Assembly: GCF_000313135.1 (NCBI RefSeq)
Contig: NW_004457584.1
Location: 274,768 to 338,767, forward strand
DNA: 64,000 nucleotides
Direction: 5' to 3'
Source of the DNA: Acanthamoeba castellanii str. Neff
Lineage: Eukaryota; Discosea; Longamoebia; Acanthamoebidae
Both the position numbers and the translations under genes were made by a program. Positions 21,040 to 30,328 of the stretch are shown one piece after another (the first letter of the stretch is position 1; the number at the start of each line of letters is the position of its first letter). The notes beneath the pieces were generated by a model, which was not told the origin of the DNA, did not search any database, and was given only the letters and a program-made list of their open reading frames with translations.

Positions 21040-22981
21040 CTAGAGCTTGTCTGCGCGGATGGGGGAAATGACGGACGAGTCGAGGAAGGAGGCCAACGGG
21101 GACAGGCACGCCGAGAGGTTGTTGGGCGAGCGGGCGAACGACGCGTTCAGCGAGATGGGGGTGCCCGGCGCCATCGGCGAGCAGGCAGGCGAAGCGTGGG
21201 CCGAACGAGGCGGCGAGCTGATCAACGACGACTGCGCGACGACAATCGATGAGATACCGCACCGCGGCCACCGCGGCCACCACGACCACCACCACGAGGT
21301 GCGGGGCCAACCAGGCTGGCAGGAGGGGAGGAGGGAATGGGGGGGTAGGGTACCTCGAACTTCTTCTTGAGGGCGATGGCGAACTTGTCGACGGTGTTGT
21401 TGTGGGACGACTTGACGATGTCTGGGCGGATGGGGGTGCCGCCGGGCGAGCGCTCGATGCCCTGCACCCGCTTCAGCTGGAACCCGGCCGGCACCTTGAG
21501 CGGCGAACCGCGCGCGCCCGCCCCGTGGGCCGGCTGGCGGGCCGCCGAACGCCGCAGCTGCACGTTGGTGATGTCCGCCAGCGACACGCTCAGCCCGCGC
21601 GGGGCCTTCCTTGAGCTGCCCCCGCTGAAGCTGCTGTTGCTCCCGCACGCCTCCTCGTCCACCACCACGTCCGACACTTTGGGTGGTGCCCCAGAAATAG
21701 AAACATAAATAGAAGTGTAAGCAAGCAAGACCTCCTCACGATCACGTGGCGCCACACACGACACACGACACACGACACACGACACACACGCACGACACAA
21801 ATACGACACGACACAAATACAACACACATGCGATGCCGATGCGCAGAGATGGGGGAGAAGAGGGAGAGGGGGGATTAAAATAGTGTGCGTACGCTTGGTC
21901 GTGGGCTTGAGCTTGACGCGCATGAGGTCCTGGAGGGTGACGGCGGGGGTGGGGACTCCCCCCGCACGGGCTTTGGCGAGCACGCTCGACTGGACTCCGG
22001 CCTGTGTGCACACGCGTAGAGCCGTGTGGTATTCAGGCATCAGGCATCAGGCATCAGCACCACCGCCACCCATGCAAACGTATTGTGTGGAGAGGAGGCG
22101 AGGGAGGAAGGAAGGAGGCCTTCCGGGCAGGGGCGTGGTACGGACCTTGGACTTGATGATGACGAGGGGGGCACGGGGCATGGTGGGCGGAGGCGGCGGT
22201 GGAGGCAAGGGGGCCGCCGCCACCGGGGGCGCAGGAGGAAGAGCCACCCGCACGCCCTCGAACTGCTGCTGGCGCGCCTCCGCGACATGTCGCCGCTCGT
22301 CTGCCACGTCACAGAAGGAATGAATGCAATTGGGGCAAGCACCCCCCCCCCCGATGGTGAGCGCCGGCTGGGGGAGGGCAAGGCAGCAAGGGGGGGGGTA
22401 CCGTGGGAGGGGGAAGAGGGCAACTGGTGGTGGTGGCCACGCTGCTGCTGCTGCAGCTGGTGGAGGGCCTTGTTCTGCTGTTTGAGGTGCTGTTCGGTGC
22501 GCTTCAGGCGCTTCTCGAGGCGCGCGATGGCGGACCGCAGGGCGCGCGCGTCCTCGTAGGCCGGCACGAGGGCGGCGACGAGGGCGGCGGTGGCCTCCCG
22601 CAGGGCGTGGGGCGCGCGGCGCACCAGGCGGAGCGGGCGGAGGAGGACGAGGTCGACGAGGAGGACGAGAGAGGCCCACATGAGGCCCACCAGGAGGGCG
22701 CGTGCGGCCCAGTAGAGGGCGCGGGCGCAGAGCGCGAGGAGGGAGGCCAGGGGCACCAGCCCGTAGTCCCACGGCAGCCGTAGCACCGCCTCGAACAGCG
22801 AGGGCAGCGGCGCACATGACGACGCTGACGTGTTGGGTCCACCAGCGGCGGCGGCGGGTTGTGCGTCGCAGCTCTTTTGATGAGGATTATGATGAGTACA
22901 ACTACTGCTACTGCTGCTGCTGTCGCCCTTGGAGGCCCGCTGGCCATGGTGGTGCTGCTTGGATGTCTTTCGTCTTCCCAT
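21040..22981 (-). CDS. PRR11-like proline-rich protein with N-terminal hydrophobic helices
   Basis: Human PRR11 is a proline-rich, cell-cycle-regulated protein of poorly known function. ATG 22981 gives MGRRKTSKQHHHGQRASKGD. A hydrophobic stretch (DYGLVPLASLLALCARALYW, then LLVGLMWASLVLLVDLVLLR, about residues 65-115) could be one or two membrane helices. A coiled coil follows: SAIARLEKRLKRTEQHLKQQ. Next come a [20 protein letters not shown] segment, VTLQDLMRVKLKPTTKR, LSVSLADITNVQLRRSA, and IERSPGGTPIRPD followed by FAIALKKKFEV. Human PRR11 has the same order: helix, polyproline, ITVKDLLTVKLKK, VTVSDLQHVTLKP, VERSPGGTPLTN and ALRRKFQ. The family call rests on those four motifs. The Ser/Ala/Pro-rich end stops at 21040. 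Confidence 0.65.
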
Positions 22982-23264
22982 TCCCGCCGGTGTTGGTGTG
23001 GGTTGGCTGTGTGTTGGAAGGAGAGAGATAAGGGGAGGTGGTGCGAACGCGCCCGCCCCGGAGCTCGTGTTGTTGGAGACTGTTGTAGTGCGTTTTGGCG
23101 CCAAGCCCTCGTTTTTCCAACGGTCATGGCCATGAAGGAGAATTTCTTTTCTTTTTCTTCTTTCTACCGCAGATCGAACACGCATATCAAAAAAAAAAGA
23201 TCTGCTGCACCCGACCAGATCAGCGGCGCCAACTGACAGTAATAAGAATAATAATAATCTCATT
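22982..23264. promoter_or_regulatory. Divergent promoter region, 283 bp
   Basis: Between the PRR11-like start (leftward) and the CIAO1 start (rightward). AT-richer at 23190-23264 (AAAAAAAAAAGATCTGCTGC, then AATAAGAATAATAATAATCT just before the CIAO1 ATG). Confidence 0.35.
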
Positions 23265-26246
23265 ATGGAAGTGGATGCGTCGGCCTCCTTCGAGATTACC
23301 CAGGTCAAGGCCCTGCAAGGTACCACCTACACCCCGCCTCCTTTGCTGCTGCACACGTGCAAGCCCGCGGCGCATGTATGGCCACCCGGGCGCTGTCTAG
23401 GCGGGCGTGGGGGGGGGCAACGCTGTGGCGGTGGCGGCGCATGGTGGCACATGGTGGGCGTGAGCAACCAACCAACCAACCAACTCAACCACACCCAACC
23501 AAAGGGCACAGCGATCGGGTGTGGCACCTGGCCTGGTCGCCCTCCGGCAACCTGCTCGCCAGCTGCTCCGGAGACAAGACAATACGTGACCCCCCCCAAT
23601 CACCAACCACCAACCACCACCAATCACCAGCAGCCACCAGTCAGCAGCAGCAGCAGCAGCAGCAGCAGCGCCACCAATAATGAGCATTGGCCTCTCGCCC
23701 TCTTCCGCGGTCCTGCTCACTTGCTGCATTTGGCGGCGGCGGTGTCTGCGTTGGTGGTGGTGGCGGTGGTGGCTCGGGAGCACATTCACCTGTGGGGCAG
23801 GGAGGGCACCGAGTGGGTGTGCAAGGCCATCCTCGAGGAGGGACACCAGCGGTACGCCCCTCCCCCCCCCGCTGCTCCGCTGCCACCGTGTGCGTGCGTG
23901 CGTGCCGGCTCACGTAGGTTGGTCGGCGTTGCCTCGCGCGGGGATCGCCGTCACCTGGTCGTTGTGGCGGCGGCGGCGGTGGTGCTGGCGGCGGCGGCGG
24001 CGGTGCAGGACGATACGGCGGGTGGAGTGGTCCCCGTGCGGACGCTACCTGGCGTCGGCGTCGTTCGACGCCACCACCTCCATCTGGGAGAACCAGCAGG
24101 GCGGTTCGTTTGCACCACCCACCCACCCACCCACCAGCCACCACCACCCTCTCCCCCGCCTCCCCATCCCAGCATTTCCTCCGTCGCGCCGTCGGATCAC
24201 TCACGGCGGCGATGGCCAACTGCGCGCACGCGTGGTATTGGGGGGGGGGTCATCTCTCTCTCTCTCTCTTCGGGCAGAGTTCGAGTGCATCGCCACGCTG
24301 GAGGGCCACGAGAATGAGGTCAAGGGCGTGGCGTGGGACGCCAGCGGCGCCCTCCTCGCCACCTCCTCCCGCGACAAGAGTACGTGGGTTGGGGGGGGGG
24401 ATACCCTGGTGGCCACACGCCGCGCCACACGCCAATGCTCGTCCTCCTCCTTTCTACAACCGCACCTCCCCCCCCCGGCCCCATTCACTCATCGGTCCTC
24501 CTGCCGCCACCTTCGCTGTCCGCCGGGGGGGGGGATGGTGGTGGTGGATCTACATGACATGCATGCAGGCGTGTGGATCTGGGCAAGTGCGTATCCCCTT
24601 TCAATCACACGCATGGCCATGCGCCGCCGCCGCCGCCTACACCACCAGCCACCACTCAACCAGCTGACACAACACGACACGACACGGGAATGCAGTGGAA
24701 TCGAACAAGGAGTTCGAGTGCGTGAGCGTGCTGCACGGGCACACCCAAGACGTCAAGTCAGTCAAGTGGCACCCCACCAAGGAGGTGCGCCACACGCGAC
24801 ACCCGGCACACGGGAATCTCTGCCTGCGCCGTCCTCGACAATCGGTGGGGGGTGGTGTACTGACCACCAAGCGGCGTGTGCGGTGGTGCGTGTTGTGCGT
24901 GTGGTGCGTGTGGCGTGGGAGCAGGTGCTAGTGTCGTGCAGCTACGACGACACCATCAAGCTGTGGGCCGACGACCAGGACGATTGGTACTGCCTCGACA
25001 CGCTCACCGGCCACACCTCCACCGTGTGGGAAGTCGCCCTCAGCAAGGACGGCGAGCGCATGGGCACGGCTACCCACCACCACCACCACCACCACCACCA
25101 CCAATACTCCCCCCCCCATGTATTTGTTGCCGCCCTCCTCCTCTCCACCCCCCCCCCTCTTTTTCTCCTCCCTTCCCTCATCCGTCTTCCGCGGTTGGAC
25201 GCGTTTGGCTACTAATACTAATAAGTCGCGGGTGGGGCTTGGGGGGGGGGAGTGCGTGCTTTCTATATATATATATAATGTGGTCCACACGTGTAGTTTC
25301 GTGCAGCGATGACAAAACGCTGATCGTGTGGCGACTCTTTCCCGCCGAAGGGGCCTCAGGTATCACTGCTCCCCCCCCCCAATCTTGCCCTCCAAAGCCG
25401 TCTGATTTGCTCCGACCACCGCCGGAGCTTGCGTGGCGTACGCGTACGCTCTCTCCATTGGCATTCGCTGACGGACGCCTGGTGGTGGCTGGTGTGGTAC
25501 TCCCTGCGTGCGTGATGGCTGGTGGCGCACTGTGGTGAACGGTGTGCACCCGGACAGCGGCTTCGCATGGCAAGCACGGGCGATATCATCCGGTGTGCAC
25601 GCTCAAGGNNNNNNNNNNNNNNNNNNNNNCCTTCACCGACGAATGTTGTGGCCGCGCGGGGTCAAGGGACTCACTCTGGTCCGTCTCTCTCCCCCCCCCT
25701 CTCCCTCTGCTCGGCCAGCGTGGACTGGAGCGCCGGTGGACTGATCGTCAGCGGGGCGGCCGACGACACCTTGCGGATATTCGCCCTTGTGCGTACCCCT
25801 CTCCAGTGTGGGGAACTTTGGTGGTGGTGGGGGGGGGGCAATTTGAAGGAAATGTGTGTGTGTGTGTATTTCTGTATACGTCGTTGATGGCGGCGGCGGC
25901 GGCGGTGGCGGTTCTTCTCCTCCTCCTCCTTCGCCTTCCTTCGACTTGCCTTGCAGGATGCCGCTTCTTCGAGTGCGGACGGGCACCAGGAGCCGTACAG
26001 GCTGCTCTGCGAGAAGACGCAGGCGCACTCCTCGGACATAAACTGCGTGCGGTGCGTGCCTCCCTCCCCAACGGCCAGCGCGCGCAGGCCCAGAACGTGG
26101 AGCCCATGGCTCTGCACACGTGTGCTCATCATCGCCGGTCTGTGTGGCAACACAAGTGTAGGTGGTGCCCCACGGACCCCACCTTGTTGGCGTCGTGTGG
26201 GGACGACAACGCCGTGCGCATTTGGCAGGTCGCCAGGAAGGCTTGA
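23265..26246 (+). CDS. CIAO1: CIAO1/Cia1 WD40 protein of the cytosolic Fe-S targeting complex
   Basis: CIAO1 is the seven-bladed WD40 subunit of the CIA targeting complex (with MMS19 and FAM96B) that hands Fe-S clusters to nuclear and cytosolic apoproteins. The ATG at 23265 starts [18 protein letters not shown] and splices to [27 protein letters not shown], the hallmark first blade. Further blades: [100 protein letters not shown] and [13 protein letters not shown]. The last blades are [20 protein letters not shown] and [10 protein letters not shown], then [20 protein letters not shown], ending at TGA 26246. This ending parallels the LLASCSDDG.v.fW of animal CIAO1. At least eleven small exons; a 21-base N-run (25609-25629) interrupts the sixth blade. 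Same pathway as NUBP1 7 kb to the left. Confidence 0.9.
25609..25629. other. Assembly gap (N-run) in CIAO1
   Basis: Twenty-one N bases directly after an exon end reading CTLK (GCACGCTCAAGG). The next exon after the gap starts in the blade around SVDWSAGG, so a small exon may be missing. Confidence 0.95.
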
Positions 26247-26294
26247 GTCAAGGCTCAAGCGGTCCACATATGGATCTGAGCCGTGCGCACGGGG

Positions 26295-26330
<36 letters not shown>

Positions 26331-26356
26331 TGCAAAACAAACGACATATATGGCCT

Positions 26357-26388
<32 letters not shown>

Positions 26389-26620
26389 CCTTTGGACCTG
26401 TTCCCCTCCTCCTGCAGGAGCTGCTTGCCAGACCTGACCTTTTTTTCTTTTTCTTTTTCTTTTTCCCATCCCGCCAAAACTTTTCTGTTGGTCTTTTCTT
26501 TTCTGCCGCCACCCTCCCGCGAATTCAATTCATCCTTCCTGCCCTGACCAGAGTACTTCCCAGCGGCGACGATTGTTTGCGACCGGAATCTCTTAAGGCA
26601 TAAGACGAAGGCGAGCGAGA
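26247..26620. other. CIAO1 3' region and SPT5 promoter
   Basis: Contains a (CTTG)n run at 26297-26328, a (CAG)n run at 26357-26391 and a pyrimidine tract TTTTTTCTTTTTCTTTTTC (26440-26465) before the SPT5 ATG. No coding potential beyond shadows of repeats. Confidence 0.5.
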
Positions 26621-29600
26621 ATGAGCAGCAATTCTGAGGATGATCGTGATGATGACCTCGATGAAGTGGAGGATGACGAGGTGAGCGAAGATATGGACAG
26701 CGAGGAGGAAGAGGAGCGCCGGCCGCCGAGCTCGGCGGGACGTAAGAGAGGCGGCGAGGATGGAGGGGGGCGAGGAGGAGGCGGCGGGGCAGCGGCCAAG
26801 AGGCGGCGGCGCAGCGGGGGTGCGGGCGATGTGAGCCGGTTCTTCGAGCTGGAGGCCAAGGACACGGACGAGGAGGGGTCGGAGGAGGAGGAGGAGGTGG
26901 AGGAGCTGTTTGCCGACGAGGCGGCCGAGGCCGAGGCGCTGGCGACGGCGACGCGGGAGCGGGAGCGCACGCGGCGGGCCATGGTGGCCGAGGCGCTGGG
27001 CGGGGAGGACGGGGAGGAGGACGTGCGGGCCAAGGCGCGCGAGCTGGAGGAGCGCTACCGCTACTATGGCCGGGCCGAGTACGGCGGCGGCGAGGGCGGG
27101 GCCGAGGAGCGGGGCGAGATCGCGCAGCAGAGCTTCCTGCCCTCGGTGCGCGACCCCAAGCTGTGGCTGATCAAGTGCAAGAAGGGCAAGGAGCGGGAGA
27201 CCGTCGTCTGCCTCATGCAAAAGTACTTTGATGTGGATGGCACTGATCGCCAGCTGCTCATCAAGTCGGCCTCGTGCGCCGACAATCTAAAGGGCTACAT
27301 CTACGTCGAGGCCGAAAAAGAAATCCACGTCAAGCAGGCCATCACGGGACTGCGCAATCTCATCGCCTGGGATCTCAAGCTGGTGCCCCTCAAGGAGATG
27401 ACGGCCATCTTCACCGTGGCCAAGAAGGCGCTCAACCTGCGCCGCGACGCCTGGGTGCGCATCAAGCGGGGCACCTACAAGGGCGACCTCGCCCAGGTGC
27501 TCGACGTCGACGAGACCCGCGCGCGCGTTACGGTGCGGCTGATCCCGCGGCTCGACCTCACCAAGCTCCACAGCGTGGCCGACCTCGACGACGACGAGGA
27601 CGACGATGACGCCACGGCCAAGCGCAAGCGCAAGACGCGCCCGCCGCAGCGCTTCTTCAACGACGAGGAGGTGCGCAAGCTGGCCGGCAGCGAGGTCGAG
27701 TCGCGGCCGTCGGGGCGCGGCGGCAAGTACTTTGTGTTTGCCATGCAGAAGTTCAAGGACGGCTTCCTGCACAAGCCCATGAACATCAAGAGCCTCGAGA
27801 CCGACAACATCGAACCCACCCTCGACGAGCTCCAGAAGTTCCAGGCCCCGCCCTCGTCCCTGGCCGGCGGCGGCAACGGCGACGACGACGACGGGGCGGG
27901 CTCGGCGGCGGTGGCGCTGTCGTCGACGCTGTCGGCGCTGGCCAAGTCGCAGCAGCAGGGCGCCGGCGCGGGCGGCAAGAAGCGCGGGGCCACGTTCATC
28001 AAGGGCGACGCGGTGGCGGTGGTGGAGGGCGATCTCAAGCACCTGATGGGCATCGTCGAGTCGGTGAGCGACAACATGGTCACCATCCTGCCCAAGCACG
28101 AGGACCTGCGCGACCTGCTCACGTTCCCGGCCGAGCAGCTGACCAAGTACGTCAAGATGGGCGACCACGTCAAGGTCATCTCGGGCCGGTTCGAGGGCGA
28201 GACGGGCCTCATCCTGCGCGTGGACGGCAACATCGTCACCATCTTCTCCGACCTCACCATGAAGGAGATCCAGGTGCTCGCGCAGGACATCCAGGAGGCC
28301 ACCGAGGTGGCCGCGGGCAACCTGCAGCTGGGCAACTACGAGCTCCACGACCTGGTCCAGATCGACCCGCAGACCGTGGGCATGATCGTCAAGGTCGAGC
28401 GCGACTCCTTCCGCATCATGGACACCGCGGGCAAGGTCACCTCCTACCCGCTCCAGGCCATCCAAAACAAGCGCACCAACCGCCACGCCGTCGCCTTCGA
28501 CAAGAACCAGAGCCAGGTCACCGTCGGCGACGTCCTCCAGGTCGTCGAGGGACCGCTCAAGGGCCGCCAGGGCACCGTGCGCCACATCCACCGCTACTTT
28601 GCCTTCCTCCACTCCAACGCCGTGCTCGACAACACCGGCATCTTCGTCGTACGCGTCGCCAGCACCACCGTACTCGGCGGCGGCAAGAACCGCGCCCGCC
28701 CCGGACCCTCCCCCTCCGCCCGCGGCGCACACTCGGCGGCCGGCGGCGGCGGCTACGGCCACGGCCACCACCCGATGTCCGGCATGCCCAGCCCCTCCCG
28801 CTCCCTCATGAGCCCCTCCCGCTCCCTCGGGAGCGGCCCGCCCGGCGGAGGCCCCCGCGGCCGCCCACAGGATCCTGCCGGCGGACGAGGTCGCGGCGGC
28901 GGCCGAGGCCGAGGGCGCGGGCGCGAGGACAGCCTCATCCACAAGACCGTCACGGTCGGGCGAGGCCCGTGGAAGGGCTACGTGGGCATCGTCGTCGACG
29001 CCACCGACAACAGTGCCCGCGTGGAGCTCCACACCAACTGCAAGACCGTCAACGTGGACCGCACCTTCCTCACCATCATCGACGCCGAAGGCCGCCGCGA
29101 GCCCGCCACGGCCGCCGGAGCCGCCTCGGGAGGCTTCCAGGAGGGCGTCCCTGCGACTCCCTCGTGGGCCTCCTCCCGCACGCCCATGCGCGGCGACGGC
29201 GACGGGTCCGCCACGCCCATGCGGGCCGGCACGCCCATGCGGTCCAGCACGCCCTCCCACGACGCCTGGAACCCGACGACGCCTTCTCGCGCCACCTCGT
29301 GGGACGACAACCCCGTTGGCCACCACCCCAACGAGTACGGCAGCATCGGCGGCTCCTACGGCGTCGCGGCAGGCGGCTACGCCCAATCCTCCTCATCGTC
29401 GTCGTCGTCGGCGATCACACCCTTCTCGCCCTTCTCCCCGGCGCCGGTGGGCCGCGACCGGGATGATCAGATGTTGCTGCCGCGCACGCCCTCGGAGGGC
29501 ATTTACAACCCGGCCACGCCCTCGGGGGGCTACACGCCCCACTTCACGCCCATGGAAAGCCACTACACGCCTGACCAGCCCACCCCTCGCGGAGGACCCA

Positions 29601-30175
29601 ACGAGGTGTCGACGCCCGGCTACACGCCCTACACCGCCACGCCCCAGGCCTACCCCGCCACGCCGGCCACCCCCGGTATCCCGCAGACGCCCGGCACGCC
29701 CGGCATGATGTCCCTCCCGTCTCTTGCGCGCGCCTCCGCGCCGGCCACGCCCGGCATGATCAGCTACGACTCCGACCGAGTGGACACGACCAACACCGTC
29801 GCCGGCGGCGTGATGTCGACGGACGAGCCATGGACCACCGAGGGCATCGAAGTGCGCGTGAGCGACGCCTACCGCGGCGGGCAGTACAGCCAAGCTAGCG
29901 CCGTCATCACCTCGGCCGGCCGCGACTCATGTCGGGTCACCGTGCGCGACAGAGACGGCAACGACCTGGAGTCGCTCTCCATACCTTCCCCCTACCTCGA
30001 ACCCGTGGTGCCCGCCAAGAAGGACCGCGTCAAGGTCATCCGCGGCGAGCTCAAGGGTAACGTCGGCCTCCTCGTCGGAATCGACGGCAGTGACGGTATC
30101 GTGAAGATGGAGCCCAATCTCGACATCAAGCTTCTCGCCCTCCCTCTCCTCGCCCGCTATCACCACCGTAAATAG
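26621..30175 (+). CDS. SUPT5H: Transcription elongation factor SPT5 (DSIF large subunit), intronless
   Basis: SPT5 with SPT4 forms DSIF, which clamps RNA polymerase II and controls pausing. This single open frame of 1184 residues has no intron, unlike nearly all neighbours. An acidic N-terminus (residues 1-160, DSEEEEERRPP) is followed by the NGN domain (from KLWLIKCKKGKERETVVCLM, about 178-270) and KOW motifs at about 278 (WVRIKRGTYKGDLAQVL), 458 (KGDAVAVVEGDLKHLMGIVE), 512 (DHVKVISGRFEGETGLILRV), 575, 635 (GDVLQVVEGPLKGRQGTVRH) and 778. The C-terminal repeat region (about 843-1047) has many TP dipeptides in the style GYTPHFTPMESHYTP, likely P-TEFb targets. A last KOW is at 1132 (DRVKVIRGELKGNVGLLVGI). 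Full-length and complete. It is tail-to-tail with an AFF-like gene. Confidence 0.95.
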   Translation: MSSNSEDDRDDDLDEVEDDEVSEDMDSEEEEERRPPSSAGRKRGGEDGGGRGGGGGAAAKRRRRSGGAGDVSRFFELEAKDTDEEGSEEEEEVEELFADEAAEAEALATATRERERTRRAMVAEALGGEDGEEDVRAKARELEERYRYYGRAEYGGGEGGAEERGEIAQQSFLPSVRDPKLWLIKCKKGKERETVVCLMQKYFDVDGTDRQLLIKSASCADNLKGYIYVEAEKEIHVKQAITGLRNLIAWDLKLVPLKEMTAIFTVAKKALNLRRDAWVRIKRGTYKGDLAQVLDVDETRARVTVRLIPRLDLTKLHSVADLDDDEDDDDATAKRKRKTRPPQRFFNDEEVRKLAGSEVESRPSGRGGKYFVFAMQKFKDGFLHKPMNIKSLETDNIEPTLDELQKFQAPPSSLAGGGNGDDDDGAGSAAVALSSTLSALAKSQQQGAGAGGKKRGATFIKGDAVAVVEGDLKHLMGIVESVSDNMVTILPKHEDLRDLLTFPAEQLTKYVKMGDHVKVISGRFEGETGLILRVDGNIVTIFSDLTMKEIQVLAQDIQEATEVAAGNLQLGNYELHDLVQIDPQTVGMIVKVERDSFRIMDTAGKVTSYPLQAIQNKRTNRHAVAFDKNQSQVTVGDVLQVVEGPLKGRQGTVRHIHRYFAFLHSNAVLDNTGIFVVRVASTTVLGGGKNRARPGPSPSARGAHSAAGGGGYGHGHHPMSGMPSPSRSLMSPSRSLGSGPPGGGPRGRPQDPAGGRGRGGGRGRGRGREDSLIHKTVTVGRGPWKGYVGIVVDATDNSARVELHTNCKTVNVDRTFLTIIDAEGRREPATAAGAASGGFQEGVPATPSWASSRTPMRGDGDGSATPMRAGTPMRSSTPSHDAWNPTTPSRATSWDDNPVGHHPNEYGSIGGSYGVAAGGYAQSSSSSSSSAITPFSPFSPAPVGRDRDDQMLLPRTPSEGIYNPATPSGGYTPHFTPMESHYTPDQPTPRGGPNEVSTPGYTPYTATPQAYPATPATPGIPQTPGTPGMMSLPSLARASAPATPGMISYDSDRVDTTNTVAGGVMSTDEPWTTEGIEVRVSDAYRGGQYSQASAVITSAGRDSCRVTVRDRDGNDLESLSIPSPYLEPVVPAKKDRVKVIRGELKGNVGLLVGIDGSDGIVKMEPNLDIKLLALPLLARYHHRK

Positions 30176-30328
30176 ATCACCACCTCTTCTTCCCCGCGTT
30201 CTCTTCGCCGGTGATGGCGCAGCTCTCGTTACTCTCTCTCTCTCACACTCTCTCTCTGTGTTTTTGATTGGGACGACCCCAACAAACCCCAATCATTGGG
30301 GTCGGTGGTGGCGGTGAGATCTTGCAAG

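Noticed and set aside
27287..29386. A 699-codon open frame antisense to SPT5
   Set aside because: It exists because SPT5 has G/C at third positions, which removes stops from the opposite strand. Its product is compositionally biased and the SPT5 frame has all expected domains.
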